Position numbers and translations under genes: made by a program | In this document: positions 1 through 9,463 of the stretch, piece after piece | How positions within the stretch are numbered: the first letter of the stretch is position 1 | How the letters are laid out: every line of letters starts with the position of its first letter | Assembly: GCA_033764075.1 (NCBI GenBank) | Contig: JANRJH010000019.1 | Coordinates: 1-64,000 of the forward strand | Direction: 5' to 3' | DNA length: 64,000 nt | DNA from: M3007 sp033764075 | GTDB taxonomy: Bacteria; Bacteroidota; Bacteroidia; Chitinophagales; Saprospiraceae | The notes under the pieces: model-generated | What the model was told of the DNA's origin: nothing | Databases searched by the model: none | Seen by the model: only the letters and a program-made list of their open reading frames with translations

Positions 1-97
1 TCTTTATGTCCGACACTTTTTCTTTTTTGAAAGCTTCACTGAACGTCCGCTGACGACTTGTCGATAATTGAAACTTTTTGTGCGCTGTCTTTGCCAT
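1..97 (-). CDS. IS-type transposase OrfA, N-terminus (cut by window edge)
   Basis: An open frame starts with ATG at 97 on the minus strand and runs off the left edge after 32 codons. The visible protein contains RTFSEAFKKEKVSDIK, which resembles the start of the helix-turn-helix OrfA of IS3-like transposases (pattern R-x-[FY]-S-x-x-F-K-x-E-x-V). Upstream, around 130-141, the minus strand reads TGTGTGCC followed closely by GGTTGACA, which is compatible with an IS3-type left end, but the end is not proven because the other terminus lies outside the window. Family assignment rests on about 30 residues, so another small basic DNA-binding protein is possible. Confidence 0.5.
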   Translation of the reverse strand, partial: MAKTAHKKFQLSTSRQRTFSEAFKKEKVSDIK

Positions 98-287
98 TTT
101 TGATTGACTTTTTTTGTCAACCTATTTTAGGCACACACAAATAACCTCGCTCTTGGTTTGAACGCACATGATTGCGAATGACCGCGTAGCGGTCAAACCT
201 AAATAGCCCCGGGCGAAGCCCGGGGTGGGCGGGGTAAGGGTAAAAAACGGTATGCCACAACGTTTTCGCCCTTACCCCGTGTTTTTT
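98..287. other. Intergenic region between transposase and PUL
   Basis: No gene is seen. It contains a small hairpin (TTGAC, seven T, GTCAA at 104-120), a GC-rich hairpin (arms CCCCGGGC and GCCCGGGG, 207-225) and the long stem-loop listed separately at 230-289. Confidence 0.5.
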
Positions 288-289
288 TT
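230..289 (+). terminator. Stem-loop with T-tract after the PUL
   Basis: Arms CGGGGTAAGGG (230-240) and CCCTTACCCCG (269-279) pair perfectly. A second inner stem (AAAACG with CGTTTT) extends the hairpin, and eight T follow at 282-289. The T-run is on the plus strand; on the minus strand the structure lies just beyond the susD stop codon, so it may also end PUL transcription without a U-tract. Confidence 0.6.
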
Positions 290-1787
290 AATACATTGGG
301 TTTTGTTTCATATTGCCGCTGGTAAGGTCGATCTCTGTTTGGGGGATCGGCAGCAGCTCATGTTTGCCGGACACGAAGTTTTTGCCCACGGCCTGCATGA
401 CGCTGGCGGCGCGTCCCCAGCGCAGGAGGTCGAACCAGCGGTGTTGCTCGAGGGCGAGCTCGACGCGTCGTTCTTTGTAAATGCGTTCTCTGAGTTGATC
501 CTTGTCGGTGACTGTCACATCGGGCAGGATGAAGTTATTCGTTCCGCGCGCGCGTTTGCGGACCATATTGAGGTATTTGAGCGCTTCGGTGGGGTTGTTG
601 TTTTCGTTGAGCGCTTCGGCGGCCAGGAGCAGCACATCGGCGTACCGCAAAACGCGGATGTTGCCAGGGCCGTTGTCCTGCAATCCCGGGTGGGCGGGCA
701 CCCAGGCTTTCTGGTTGTACCGTTCACCGATGATCTCCGGGTTGTCCTGCACCTGTCCGGAGCCGTCGGGCAGCACTTCACCCACGTAGATCACGGTCGC
801 TTCACGGCGCGGGTCACCGTTTTCGTAAGATGACACCAGGTTATCCGACGGGCGGTTGAAGCCCCATCCCAGGTTGGGAATGCCGCGCACGCCCTGCACC
901 ATGTTGTACGGGGTGGCGCCGGGGCCGGTCACGCCGTCTACCGGCTCGAGCGCGGCGGCGGTGATCTCGAAGACGGATTCGGCGCCGTTTTCGCCCACGG
1001 GCAGGAAGTTGTCGCTGTATTTGTTCAGCAGGCTGTACTGCGTGGAGTTGATGATTTCGAGGCAGTATTGTTCGGCTTTGGGGAAGTCTTTTTTGAGCAT
1101 GTACAGCTTGGCCAGCAACCCCCTGGCAGCGCCCTTGGTGGCCCGGCCGAGGTCGGCCGAACCGTAGGCGGATCTTTCGGGCAGGGCCTCCAGGGCGTCG
1201 AGCAGGTCGCGCTCAATTTGGGCATATACCTCCTGCACCGGCCGGCGTTGCTGGGTGTAGTATTCGTCGCCGCCCAGGATTTCGGTGATGATGGGCACTT
1301 CGCCGAACCACTGCACGAGAAGGAAGTAGCAATAGGCGCGCAGGAACTTGTTTTCGCCGATCAGGCGTTTTTTGAGGGTCTCGTCCATGTCCACGTCGGG
1401 GATGCCCTGGAGGGCCAGGTTGGCGCGCGCGATGGCGATGTAGTACCCGCGCCACACGCCACCCATAGAGATGTTGGTGGGGTCGAAGGTAAAATTATCC
1501 ATCTCGATCAGGTAGGGTGCATCGGTTGGCGTGGAGCCCTTGTCGGCGTCGTCGCTGAGGATGTCGGTGACGCCCAGGTAGGGCAGGGCCACGCAGTCCC
1601 ATTGCCGGAGCTGCTGGTAAACGGCATTGGTGGCGTACACGGCCTGATCTTCGGAGGCAAAGAACGTGTCGGCAGTGGCGTCGCCCAGGGGGGTGCGATC
1701 CAGAAAATCTTTCTGGCAGGCGCCGGCGGCCAGCAGGAGCGCCGCGCTGAGCAAGGTGTTGCGGAGGGAAGAAATGTGCGATTGCAT
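288..1787 (-). CDS. susD: SusD/RagB-family outer-membrane glycan-binding lipoprotein
   Basis: Surface-exposed partner of the SusC channel that captures glycans and hands them to the pore. The protein is about 499 residues. It starts at ATG 1787 (the frame also has a TTG two codons earlier) with a lipoprotein signal and lipobox LAAGAC, Cys at residue 24, followed by QKDFLDRTPLGD, the typical start of mature SusD proteins. The C-terminal part has the usual RRVELALEQHRWFDLLRWG segment of the family, and length is normal. It follows susC by 18 bases, the last gene of the PUL operon. Family assignment is very secure; the ligand is inferred from neighbours as a beta-1,2-glucan. Confidence 0.93.
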   Translation of the reverse strand: MQSHISSLRNTLLSAALLLAAGACQKDFLDRTPLGDATADTFFASEDQAVYATNAVYQQLRQWDCVALPYLGVTDILSDDADKGSTPTDAPYLIEMDNFTFDPTNISMGGVWRGYYIAIARANLALQGIPDVDMDETLKKRLIGENKFLRAYCYFLLVQWFGEVPIITEILGGDEYYTQQRRPVQEVYAQIERDLLDALEALPERSAYGSADLGRATKGAARGLLAKLYMLKKDFPKAEQYCLEIINSTQYSLLNKYSDNFLPVGENGAESVFEITAAALEPVDGVTGPGATPYNMVQGVRGIPNLGWGFNRPSDNLVSSYENGDPRREATVIYVGEVLPDGSGQVQDNPEIIGERYNQKAWVPAHPGLQDNGPGNIRVLRYADVLLLAAEALNENNNPTEALKYLNMVRKRARGTNNFILPDVTVTDKDQLRERIYKERRVELALEQHRWFDLLRWGRAASVMQAVGKNFVSGKHELLPIPQTEIDLTSGNMKQNPMY

Positions 1788-1805
1788 ATTCAACGATTTT
1801 GATGG

Positions 1806-4805
1806 TCAGAAGGTGATGTCAATTCCGCCCTGGAAGGATTTGGTGACGGGGTACCCGGCGAAGTCGAGACCGGATTCGAAGGGGTTGGCGCCGTTGGGGA
1901 ACTCGGGCGAGTAGCCGCTGTAGTCCTGGCTGGTCCAAAGGTTCAGGCCGCTGAGGTACACACGGAGGCGGCTGATTTTGGCCCGCTGGGTCCAGCTCTG
2001 GGGCAAAGTATACCCCAGCACCACGCTGCGGAGGCGGAAAAAGCTGCCGTCTTCGACGAAGTAGTCGCTCACGCGGTAGTTGTGCCCGCCGTTGGTGATG
2101 CGGGGCACGGAGTTGCTGGGGTTGTCAGGAGTCCAACGGTTGTCAAAGGAAGATTGTTCCCAGTTGTAGACGGCAAAGCGGAAAGTTTTTTTGGCATTGA
2201 ACACTTCGTTGCCGCTGACGCCCAGGACGTCGGCGGAAAAGTCGAGTCCGGCAAACTCAAATCCGGCGTTGAGTCCATAGGTGAGGGTGGGTATGGGGCT
2301 GCCGAGGTTGGTGCGGTCCAGGGTGTTGATCACGCCGTCGCCGTTCAGGTCCTGGAAACGCAGGTCGCCTACCCCTTCGTTGCCGAGGCGGGGGAGGGTC
2401 GCCACTTCTTCGGCGGATTGGAACACGCCGGCGACCTTGTACCCGTAAAAGGAGCCGATGGGCAGGCCCTCAACGGTGTGCGTGGCGGCTTCGCCCTGAA
2501 GGAAGGCGGCGAAGATTTCGGCGCGCAGGTCATTGAGCTTGACCACCTCGTTTTTCACCGGAGAGAAGTTGCCACCGACAAACCAGGTGAAGCGGCCGGT
2601 CTGGCGCCAGTTGAGCATGATGTCCCATCCGGTGTTGCGCACCTCGGCAGTATTCACCAGCGGATCGCCGGCGGAACCCACGTAGTCGGGAATGGGTACG
2701 GCGGCGATGATGTCGTAGGTGAAGCGGTTGTACCAGTCGATCTCACCGGAAAGCCGGTTGTCGAACAGGCCGAATTCAACGCCTACATCGGTTTGTCTGC
2801 TGGTTTCCCATTTGAGGTCCGGGTTGCTGTAATTGGTGAGCGTCGCGCCTTCGTTGAGGCTTTCTTCGGGGCCGAATACGGCGAACAGGCCCGACTGGAT
2901 GACGCCCAGGCTGGGGTAGTACTGGCTGGCAATGCTGTTCTGGTTGCCCAGCACGCCGTAGCTGAAGCGGAATTTCAGGCGATCGAAGAGCTGGTTGTTT
3001 TGCATGAACGGCTCGTTGGTCACGAGCCAGCCCAGGCCAAAGGAGGGGAAGTAGCCGGTGCGGTTGGCTTCTGCGAAACGAGAGGATTGGTCTACGCGCA
3101 AGGTGGCGGTGAGCATGTAACGATCCAGCAGGGTGTAGTTAATGCGTCCCAGGGCAGAGGTAATAGCCTCTTCAATGATACCGCCTGACCCCATTTGGGT
3201 AGGGTCGTTGTTGGCGCTGGTGGGGTACAACAGTTCTTCGTTGGTACCCGGGAAGTTGGAGCGAACCACGCCCAGGCTTTCCAGGCGCCGCTCCTCGGCG
3301 GTGTAGCCGGCGAGTACGGTGAGGCGGTGTTTGGTCCACTCCTTGTTGTAGGTGAGTGTTTGCTCCCATATCCATCGGCGGTCGTTGCCGACGCCGGTGT
3401 TGAGGCGATCGTCAATGTTGACCTGGGAAGGAGAGACGTCGTACAGGGGCAGGTAATTCCGGTACTGGCTATTGTTGAGGTCGAAGCCGAAATTGGAGCG
3501 GAAAGTAAAGTTCTTGAGAAACTTGATGTCCCCGTAAACGGCGCCAAAAAAGCGGTTGGCCTTGTCGTAGTTGTCCTGACGGTAGTACAGATCGGCTGCC
3601 GGGTTGCCGATGGCCAGGCCGAAGGGCGAGGTAGGGTCCGTGTAGTTGCCGGCCGAGTCGGTGGGTGTGAACACCGGGGGCATGCGGTAGGCGCCGCCGA
3701 TGGCGCCGGTAGCTGCGTTTTGCCGCTGGGTATTGGCGAAGGTCAGGTTGGTGCCCACATTCAACCATTTATTGAGGTTGATGTCGTTGTTCAGCCGGAT
3801 TGTTGCCCGTTCAAACTCGGAGTATTTCAGTACGCCGGACTGGTTGAAGTAGTTTCCGCTGACGCTGTAGCGGTAGCGGTCGTTGCCCCCGTCGGCGCTG
3901 AGCTGTATGCTGCCGATGGGCGCGGATCGGAAAATCTCGTCCTGCCAGTTGGTGCCTTCGCCCAGGGCCGAAGGGTCCGGGTAGAACGACTGTCCGATGA
4001 GTTCGTTGTACGCCTGTCCGAACTCGGCGGCGTTGAGTACGTCGATTTGTTTGGTGATTTGTTGGGTTCCGTAGTAGCTGTTGAGGGAGATGACGGCGTT
4101 GTCCCGCTGTTTGCCTTTTTTGGTGGTAATGATGATGACGCCGTTGGAGCCGCGCGATCCGTAGATGGCGGCAGCGGAGGCGTCTTTCAGCACCTCAATG
4201 GACTCCACATCCTGGGGGTTGACGAAGTTGGCGTCGTAGGCGATCATGCCGTCGATGACGTACAGGGGGTTGGCGTTGTTGAGCGTGCCGGTGCCGCGGA
4301 TGCGCACGACGGCGCCGGCGCCTGGTTCTCCGGAGGCCGGACTCACGTACACACCCGCCACCTTGCCTTGAAGCGCCTGTTCGACCGAGGGGGTGGGCAG
4401 GTAATCGATGGACTCCCCCTTGACGGTGCCGACGGCGCCGGTGACGTCGCTCTTTTTCTGTACGCCATAACCCACCACCACCACCTGATCGAGCAGGTTT
4501 TCATCTTCGCCGAGTATGATGTCCACCGTTGCGCGATTTCCAATCGGGGTCTCTACCAAGGCGTAACCGGTGTAGGTGAACACCAGCACGGCGGTGTCGG
4601 TGGTCACTTCGAGGGTATAGCCGCCTTCTAGGTCGGTAATGACCCCGTTGGAAGTGCCCTTTTCAACGACGCTGGCGCCGATGATCCCGGAGCCATCCAG
4701 GCGGTCGGTGACCCGCCCGCTCACCCGTCGTTGTGCCTGCAATCCGGCGCTCAGCAGCAAGGCGGCGGTCAGGCTGTACAAAACAAGTAATTGTTTCCGC
4801 TTCAT
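1806..4805 (-). CDS. susC: SusC/RagA-family TonB-dependent outer-membrane transporter
   Basis: A 999-residue TonB-dependent channel that imports oligosaccharides across the outer membrane in complex with SusD. In order: signal peptide (about 1-24, ending LQAQ), a carboxypeptidase-regulatory-like domain (about 26-110), the plug domain starting with VVVVGYGVQKKSDVTGAV and containing the family motif IRGTGTLNNANPLYVIDGM, then a long beta-barrel ending in an aromatic C-terminus (GGIDITF). It lies upstream of susD and 54 bases downstream of the GH3 gene, so it is read in the same minus-strand operon. There is no N-terminal signalling extension, so it is not the sigma/anti-sigma coupled type. Confidence 0.95.
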   Translation of the reverse strand: MKRKQLLVLYSLTAALLLSAGLQAQRRVSGRVTDRLDGSGIIGASVVEKGTSNGVITDLEGGYTLEVTTDTAVLVFTYTGYALVETPIGNRATVDIILGEDENLLDQVVVVGYGVQKKSDVTGAVGTVKGESIDYLPTPSVEQALQGKVAGVYVSPASGEPGAGAVVRIRGTGTLNNANPLYVIDGMIAYDANFVNPQDVESIEVLKDASAAAIYGSRGSNGVIIITTKKGKQRDNAVISLNSYYGTQQITKQIDVLNAAEFGQAYNELIGQSFYPDPSALGEGTNWQDEIFRSAPIGSIQLSADGGNDRYRYSVSGNYFNQSGVLKYSEFERATIRLNNDINLNKWLNVGTNLTFANTQRQNAATGAIGGAYRMPPVFTPTDSAGNYTDPTSPFGLAIGNPAADLYYRQDNYDKANRFFGAVYGDIKFLKNFTFRSNFGFDLNNSQYRNYLPLYDVSPSQVNIDDRLNTGVGNDRRWIWEQTLTYNKEWTKHRLTVLAGYTAEERRLESLGVVRSNFPGTNEELLYPTSANNDPTQMGSGGIIEEAITSALGRINYTLLDRYMLTATLRVDQSSRFAEANRTGYFPSFGLGWLVTNEPFMQNNQLFDRLKFRFSYGVLGNQNSIASQYYPSLGVIQSGLFAVFGPEESLNEGATLTNYSNPDLKWETSRQTDVGVEFGLFDNRLSGEIDWYNRFTYDIIAAVPIPDYVGSAGDPLVNTAEVRNTGWDIMLNWRQTGRFTWFVGGNFSPVKNEVVKLNDLRAEIFAAFLQGEAATHTVEGLPIGSFYGYKVAGVFQSAEEVATLPRLGNEGVGDLRFQDLNGDGVINTLDRTNLGSPIPTLTYGLNAGFEFAGLDFSADVLGVSGNEVFNAKKTFRFAVYNWEQSSFDNRWTPDNPSNSVPRITNGGHNYRVSDYFVEDGSFFRLRSVVLGYTLPQSWTQRAKISRLRVYLSGLNLWTSQDYSGYSPEFPNGANPFESGLDFAGYPVTKSFQGGIDITF

Positions 4806-4859
4806 ACGAAATGGGTTTTATATGTTGGAAGAAATGAGCGTTGCCGTTTGAGCGAACCC

Positions 4860-7100
4860 TCACGGCGTCATGGTTACGGTTATTTTTTTCAGATCGGCCG
4901 AATTTCCGCCGATCATCAGGTCGAAGTCGCCGGGCTCGGAACCGAAGGTCATATCCCTGCGGTAAAAACGGAAGGCTTCGTCGTTCAGGTCAAACGCTAC
5001 GGTTTTGGACTCACCGGGCTGGAGCATGATCTTTCGGTAGCCGCGCAGCTCCTTGACCGGCCGGGTCACGCTGCTCACCAGATCGCGCACGTAGAGCTGA
5101 ACCACCTCCTCTCCGGCGCGCGTTCCGGTGTTGCGCACCCGCACCCGCACGCTCACCGGATTGCCCTGTTTGAACTGCTTGCGGTCGACCTCCGGATCGC
5201 TGTATTCGAATGTGGTGTAGCTCAGCCCGAAACCGAACGGGAAAAGCGGCGTGTTCGGAAGGTCGAGGTACTTGGTTGTGTATTTGTCATTGGGATCAAA
5301 CGGCCTTCCCGTGCTTTTTTCATTGTAAAAAATGGGCACTTGCCCGACTGAACGCGGGAAGGTGATGGGCAACTTGCCCGATGGGTTGTAGTCGCCGTAC
5401 AACACATCGGCCAGCGCGTTGCCCGCTTCGGTGCCCAGCCACCAGGCTTCCACCAGGGCGCCCGACCGCTCGGTCACTTCGGGAATGGCCAGGGGGCGTC
5501 CGTTCATGAGCACAACCACCAGGGGTTTTCCGGTGGCGGCCAGGGCGTCGACCAACTGTTGTTGAACACCCGGCAAGCCAATCTGAGAACGGCAGGCTGC
5601 TTCCCCACTCATCCAGGCCAGTTCGCCTACGGCCACCACCACCACATCCGCTTTGCGGGCGGCGTCCACCGCTTCGGCGAAGTTGTCGGGAGCCGACTGG
5701 TCCATCACCTCACACCCTTTTACCACCGTGATTCTGCCTTTTCCGGCGGCACGCAGACCCTCCGCCAGGCTCACGCAATCGTTGAAATTGCCGGATGCGC
5801 TCCAGGCGCCAATCAGTTCCGACTTGTTGTCGGCCAACGGTCCGATGAGGGCAATGTTGGCTGTTTTGGCGAGCGGCAGTATGTTTTTATCGTTTTTCAG
5901 GAGCACGATAGACTTGCGGGCCACGTCGCGGGCGGCGGCACGGTGCGCCGGAGCAAGGATCACCTGTTTCTCGCGGTTTTCGTCGCAGAACCTGTACGGA
6001 TCGTCAAAAAGGCCGAGTTCAAACTTCAGCCGCAGGATGCGGCGTACACTTTCGTCTATCTGGGCCATGGACACCTTGCCCTCTTCGAGCGATTGTTTGA
6101 GGAATTTCTGAAAAACGGCACCCTGCATGTCCATGTCGACACCGGCTGTCAGCGCCTGCTCGCCGGCCTGTTTTTCGTCGGCGGCGGTTCGGTGATCCAC
6201 CATTTCGTTGATGGCGGTGTAATCGGTGACGACAAAGCCCTTGAAGCCCCACTCGGTGCGCAGGATGTCGGTGAGCAGATGGCTGTTGCCCGACGCGGGT
6301 ACGCCGTCGTAGTCATTGAAGGAGGTCATTACCGTGGCGGCGCCCGCTTTTACGGCGGCCTCATAGGGCGGCAGGTAGTATTCGCGGAAAAAGCGTTCGC
6401 TCATGTCCACGGTGTTGTAATCGCGTCCGGCCACGGGCGCCCCGTAAGCCGCGTAGTGTTTGACGCAGGCCATGACGGCGTCGGTGTTGCCGAATCCTTT
6501 TCCCTGGAAGCCTTTCACCCGTGCTTCCGCCACGCGGCAGCCGAGCCAGGTGTCTTCCCCGGCGCCCTCCATGACCCGTCCCCAGCGCGGTTCGCGACAA
6601 AGGTCGACCATGGGTGCAAAGGTCCAGTGCAAGCCGGCGGCAGCGGCTTCGGTGGCGGCGACCCGCGCAGATTGCTCGATGGCGCCCATGTCCCAGCTCG
6701 CGGCTTCCGCCAGGGGAATGGGGAAAATGGTCTTGTACCCGTGAATGACGTCGTATCCGAAGATGAGGGGAATTTTCAGGCGCGACTCCTCCATGGCTAT
6801 CTGCTGCAGTTTGCGGGTGAACGCGGCCGTGTGGCTGTTGAACAGCGCCCCGCACCGCCCGGCGCGAATGTCGTTTTGGTAATCTTTGCGGATGGTGGGG
6901 CCGGTAGATTCCCAGTCGGTGGAGAACAGTGTGAGTTGGCCAATTTTCTCCTCCAGGGTCATCTGGGCGAGCAACGCTTCGATGCGCGGATCGTCCTTCG
7001 AAGGTCGGCGGTCGGCGGTGGTGTTTGCCATATGAAATGCAAAGACAGCCGGCAGCAGTGTGCCGGCCAGGATGGTTATTTTTTTGTCCAATTTGAACAT
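4860..7100 (-). CDS. bglX: Glycoside hydrolase family 3 beta-glucosidase, exported
   Basis: A BglX-like periplasmic beta-glucosidase of about 746 residues. ATG 7100 gives a signal peptide (MFKLDKKITILAGTLLPAVFAF); the frame extends only to a TTG three codons upstream. The GH3 N-terminal barrel includes KHYAAYG and the nucleophile segment GFVVTDYTAI (Asp at about residue 293). The C-terminal half carries the (alpha/beta)6 sandwich and a fibronectin type III-like domain at the end (PVSVRVRVRNTGTRAGEEVVQLY). Placed between susC and GH144 genes, it probably releases glucose from oligosaccharides made by the endo-enzymes; GH3 enzymes acting on beta-1,2-linked gluco-oligosaccharides are known in Bacteroides. 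Linkage specificity is inferred from context only. Confidence 0.9.
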   Translation of the reverse strand: MFKLDKKITILAGTLLPAVFAFHMANTTADRRPSKDDPRIEALLAQMTLEEKIGQLTLFSTDWESTGPTIRKDYQNDIRAGRCGALFNSHTAAFTRKLQQIAMEESRLKIPLIFGYDVIHGYKTIFPIPLAEAASWDMGAIEQSARVAATEAAAAGLHWTFAPMVDLCREPRWGRVMEGAGEDTWLGCRVAEARVKGFQGKGFGNTDAVMACVKHYAAYGAPVAGRDYNTVDMSERFFREYYLPPYEAAVKAGAATVMTSFNDYDGVPASGNSHLLTDILRTEWGFKGFVVTDYTAINEMVDHRTAADEKQAGEQALTAGVDMDMQGAVFQKFLKQSLEEGKVSMAQIDESVRRILRLKFELGLFDDPYRFCDENREKQVILAPAHRAAARDVARKSIVLLKNDKNILPLAKTANIALIGPLADNKSELIGAWSASGNFNDCVSLAEGLRAAGKGRITVVKGCEVMDQSAPDNFAEAVDAARKADVVVVAVGELAWMSGEAACRSQIGLPGVQQQLVDALAATGKPLVVVLMNGRPLAIPEVTERSGALVEAWWLGTEAGNALADVLYGDYNPSGKLPITFPRSVGQVPIFYNEKSTGRPFDPNDKYTTKYLDLPNTPLFPFGFGLSYTTFEYSDPEVDRKQFKQGNPVSVRVRVRNTGTRAGEEVVQLYVRDLVSSVTRPVKELRGYRKIMLQPGESKTVAFDLNDEAFRFYRRDMTFGSEPGDFDLMIGGNSADLKKITVTMTP

Positions 7101-7139
7101 ATAAAACAAATTTAAACTTTCAAAAAATTTAATAGCCAG

Positions 7140-9362
7140 CTATTGGCCCTTTTTCTGCGCAAACAGCCATTCCTGAACATCCGGTTGGTAGTACGTCTCC
7201 TGCCAGATGGCATGTCCAAGCGTTTCATATTCGGTGTAACGCACGCGGGCATTTTGGGCGCGGAGTGCCGCTACCAGGGCTCGGGATCGGGTGGGCGGGG
7301 TTACGTCGTCGCGACGCCCGTGGAAGATCCACAGGGGAATATTTTTGATGGTGGTGGCCTGTGCCGGATCGCCGCCTCCGCACAGGGGCATGGCAGCGGC
7401 GAACAGGTCGGGTCGGCGCATGAGCAGGTCAACCGTTCCGAAACCGCCCATGGACAGACCGGTGAGGTAAATTCGGTTGCGGTCGATGGCCGGATTTTCC
7501 TGCAATACACGTTCGATGAGCTCGATGAGCAGTTGCATAGAGGGTGTGGCCTGGCCGAACGGGGCCGTTTTGTTGACGGGGTTAACGGCAGACCAGCGGT
7601 CGCCCTTTGGGCATTGGGGGGCGAGCAGGAAGCAGGGGTTTTTTCGGAATGCGTCGGGTTCTACAAATGCCAGCACACCGTTTCGGAGTTGGGCCTCGTT
7701 ATCGGCGCCGCACTCGCCCAGTCCGTGCAAAAAAACGACCAGCGGCAGTTTTTTATCCTTTTTGCCGGCGTGGTTTTCCTTCACGAGGCGTCCGTCGGCG
7801 CCGGTCACATAACCGGGTATGGCATTGGATGCGCGTCCGTCGGCGGGCCGGAGCAGGCGATAGGGCAGCGCGGCGGTGTCATTTTTCCGGTAGGTGTGTT
7901 TTTCAAAGAAAAAAAGCGGGTTTACAGGCACTTCGGGGTTAAAAACGGAGGCGGGGCTTATTTCCGCGGGTGCATTAGCGGCATCCAGCCAACCACCGGA
8001 GAAACCCGCCTTTTTGAGTCCGTTCCGGATGTAAGGGTTTTTTTTCATGATCTCCCAGATCAGTCCGTTGCGGTGGTTTTCGAGCATGAGCAGTATGGGG
8101 CCCTGGTCGATGCCGAGGTAGTCCTCGTCGAACCACCCGTTGGGCAGTTGCCCGCAGGCGGTGAACGACGGGTTGAAGGCGTCTTTGAAGCCATAGGGAC
8201 CTACGAGGCTGTCGTAGTAGGTGTTCCACATGGTTTCGAGGGCGGGCAGGCAGATTTCGGGCGCGAAGGGTACGGAGCCGCCGGCGGCGGTGGGAGCGAT
8301 GGTACCGTCGTCTTCGCGGTAATCGGTGGCAACGCCCCGGGCGTTGTAGCCCTTGAACTGTTCCCAGGATTGTCCGCAGTGTTTTTGGCGGTCGTGTTTG
8401 TTCAGCCAGTCCGCCGGGCCGTCGCAGGCGGTGAGGCCCCAAATTTTGTTTGAATAGTCTTGGTGTTTCCCCGGATTTTGCACACAATAGGCGTGGTTGG
8501 CGAGGGTAGCGCGGCGGCTGTTTTCAAAATAATCGATGCCGCGCCGGCGCATATAATCATCCTGAATACCCCGAAAATCGATCCACACATGGCTGTATTG
8601 GTGGCCGAAGAGCGGGCCGAAGTTGACGTGCGGCTGCCCCATGAAGGTGTCCCAGGAGTAGTTTTGGCAATAAGCGTTCCAGGCATCTGCCGGAACGGGG
8701 TGTGTGGGCGAGCCAAGTGCCAGCACGTACAGGATCATGGCTTCGGTGTATCCGAACCATTCGGCCTGGAGGAATCCCTTTTCAGGTTTCCAGCCCATGC
8801 TGACGCGGTTGTTGGCGTTGAGCATCCAGTCCCATTCGACCCTCCGGTAGATTTGGTCGGCGGTTTCCCGAATGTCGGCTTCGGTCGGGTCGTTGCGGTC
8901 GAAATACGATTGACACGAGAGGATGCCGGCGAGCAGGAGTGCGGTGTCGATGGTGGAGAGTTCCACGTCGCGATACCGCCGTGCGTGCTGGTGGTCGAGG
9001 AAGTGGTAGAAAAAACCGCGGTATCCGGCGACGCCCTCCAGTTGGTCGCCCTGCGGCAGGTTAAGGAGCGTTTGAAGCGTTTTGAGCACGCGATCGGCGG
9101 CCTCCTTACGCGTGATCCAGCCGTGCTCCACGCCGACGAGGTATCCGCTCAGCCCGAAACCGGTGGCGGCAATGCTGGAAAAGGCCAGGTTGGGCCAGCG
9201 GTCGGGTATTTGGGCGTGGTTGTCGGCCAGGTCCCAGAAGTAATGAAAGGTTCTGCGTTGGAGTTCATCGGTGCTGTACGGCGTCATGGCGTGTGCCTGC
9301 CTGGTTTGGGCGAGCGCCGTTGCAACCGGAAAAAGCAAGAGCAGGGGGATCAATCGGGTCAT
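7140..9362 (-). CDS. GH144-type glucanase fused to an esterase-like alpha/beta hydrolase
   Basis: A two-domain exported protein of about 740 residues. ATG 9362 gives a clean signal peptide (MTRLIPLLLLFPVATALAQ). Residues about 28-460 resemble the glucoamylase-like/GH144 family of endo-beta-1,2-glucanases, with FHYFWDLADN, GFGLSGYLVGVEHGWITR, WGLTACDGP, DDGTIAPTAAGGS and LGIDQGPILLMLENHR. Residues about 500-740 form a PHB-depolymerase/phospholipase-like alpha/beta hydrolase: LVVFLHGLGECGADN, nucleophile motif GLSMGG (Ser about 637), FHGRRDDVTP (Asp about 685) and LGHAIW (His about 717), so the triad looks intact. The same families occur as separate proteins; the fusion is unusual and suggests joint removal of an ester substituent and backbone cleavage. 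The esterase substrate is unknown; a succinyl group on a bacterial glucan is a guess. Confidence 0.85.
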   Translation of the reverse strand: MTRLIPLLLLFPVATALAQTRQAHAMTPYSTDELQRRTFHYFWDLADNHAQIPDRWPNLAFSSIAATGFGLSGYLVGVEHGWITRKEAADRVLKTLQTLLNLPQGDQLEGVAGYRGFFYHFLDHQHARRYRDVELSTIDTALLLAGILSCQSYFDRNDPTEADIRETADQIYRRVEWDWMLNANNRVSMGWKPEKGFLQAEWFGYTEAMILYVLALGSPTHPVPADAWNAYCQNYSWDTFMGQPHVNFGPLFGHQYSHVWIDFRGIQDDYMRRRGIDYFENSRRATLANHAYCVQNPGKHQDYSNKIWGLTACDGPADWLNKHDRQKHCGQSWEQFKGYNARGVATDYREDDGTIAPTAAGGSVPFAPEICLPALETMWNTYYDSLVGPYGFKDAFNPSFTACGQLPNGWFDEDYLGIDQGPILLMLENHRNGLIWEIMKKNPYIRNGLKKAGFSGGWLDAANAPAEISPASVFNPEVPVNPLFFFEKHTYRKNDTAALPYRLLRPADGRASNAIPGYVTGADGRLVKENHAGKKDKKLPLVVFLHGLGECGADNEAQLRNGVLAFVEPDAFRKNPCFLLAPQCPKGDRWSAVNPVNKTAPFGQATPSMQLLIELIERVLQENPAIDRNRIYLTGLSMGGFGTVDLLMRRPDLFAAAMPLCGGGDPAQATTIKNIPLWIFHGRRDDVTPPTRSRALVAALRAQNARVRYTEYETLGHAIWQETYYQPDVQEWLFAQKKGQ

Positions 9363-9463
9363 GGACAGATTTTTCCGGCGTGATGAAAGGGCAAGAAACG
9401 GGGACCGATCCTGTTCGGCCCCCGCTCTGCACATGCAATGTTATTAGAAGCTACACCTACTGT

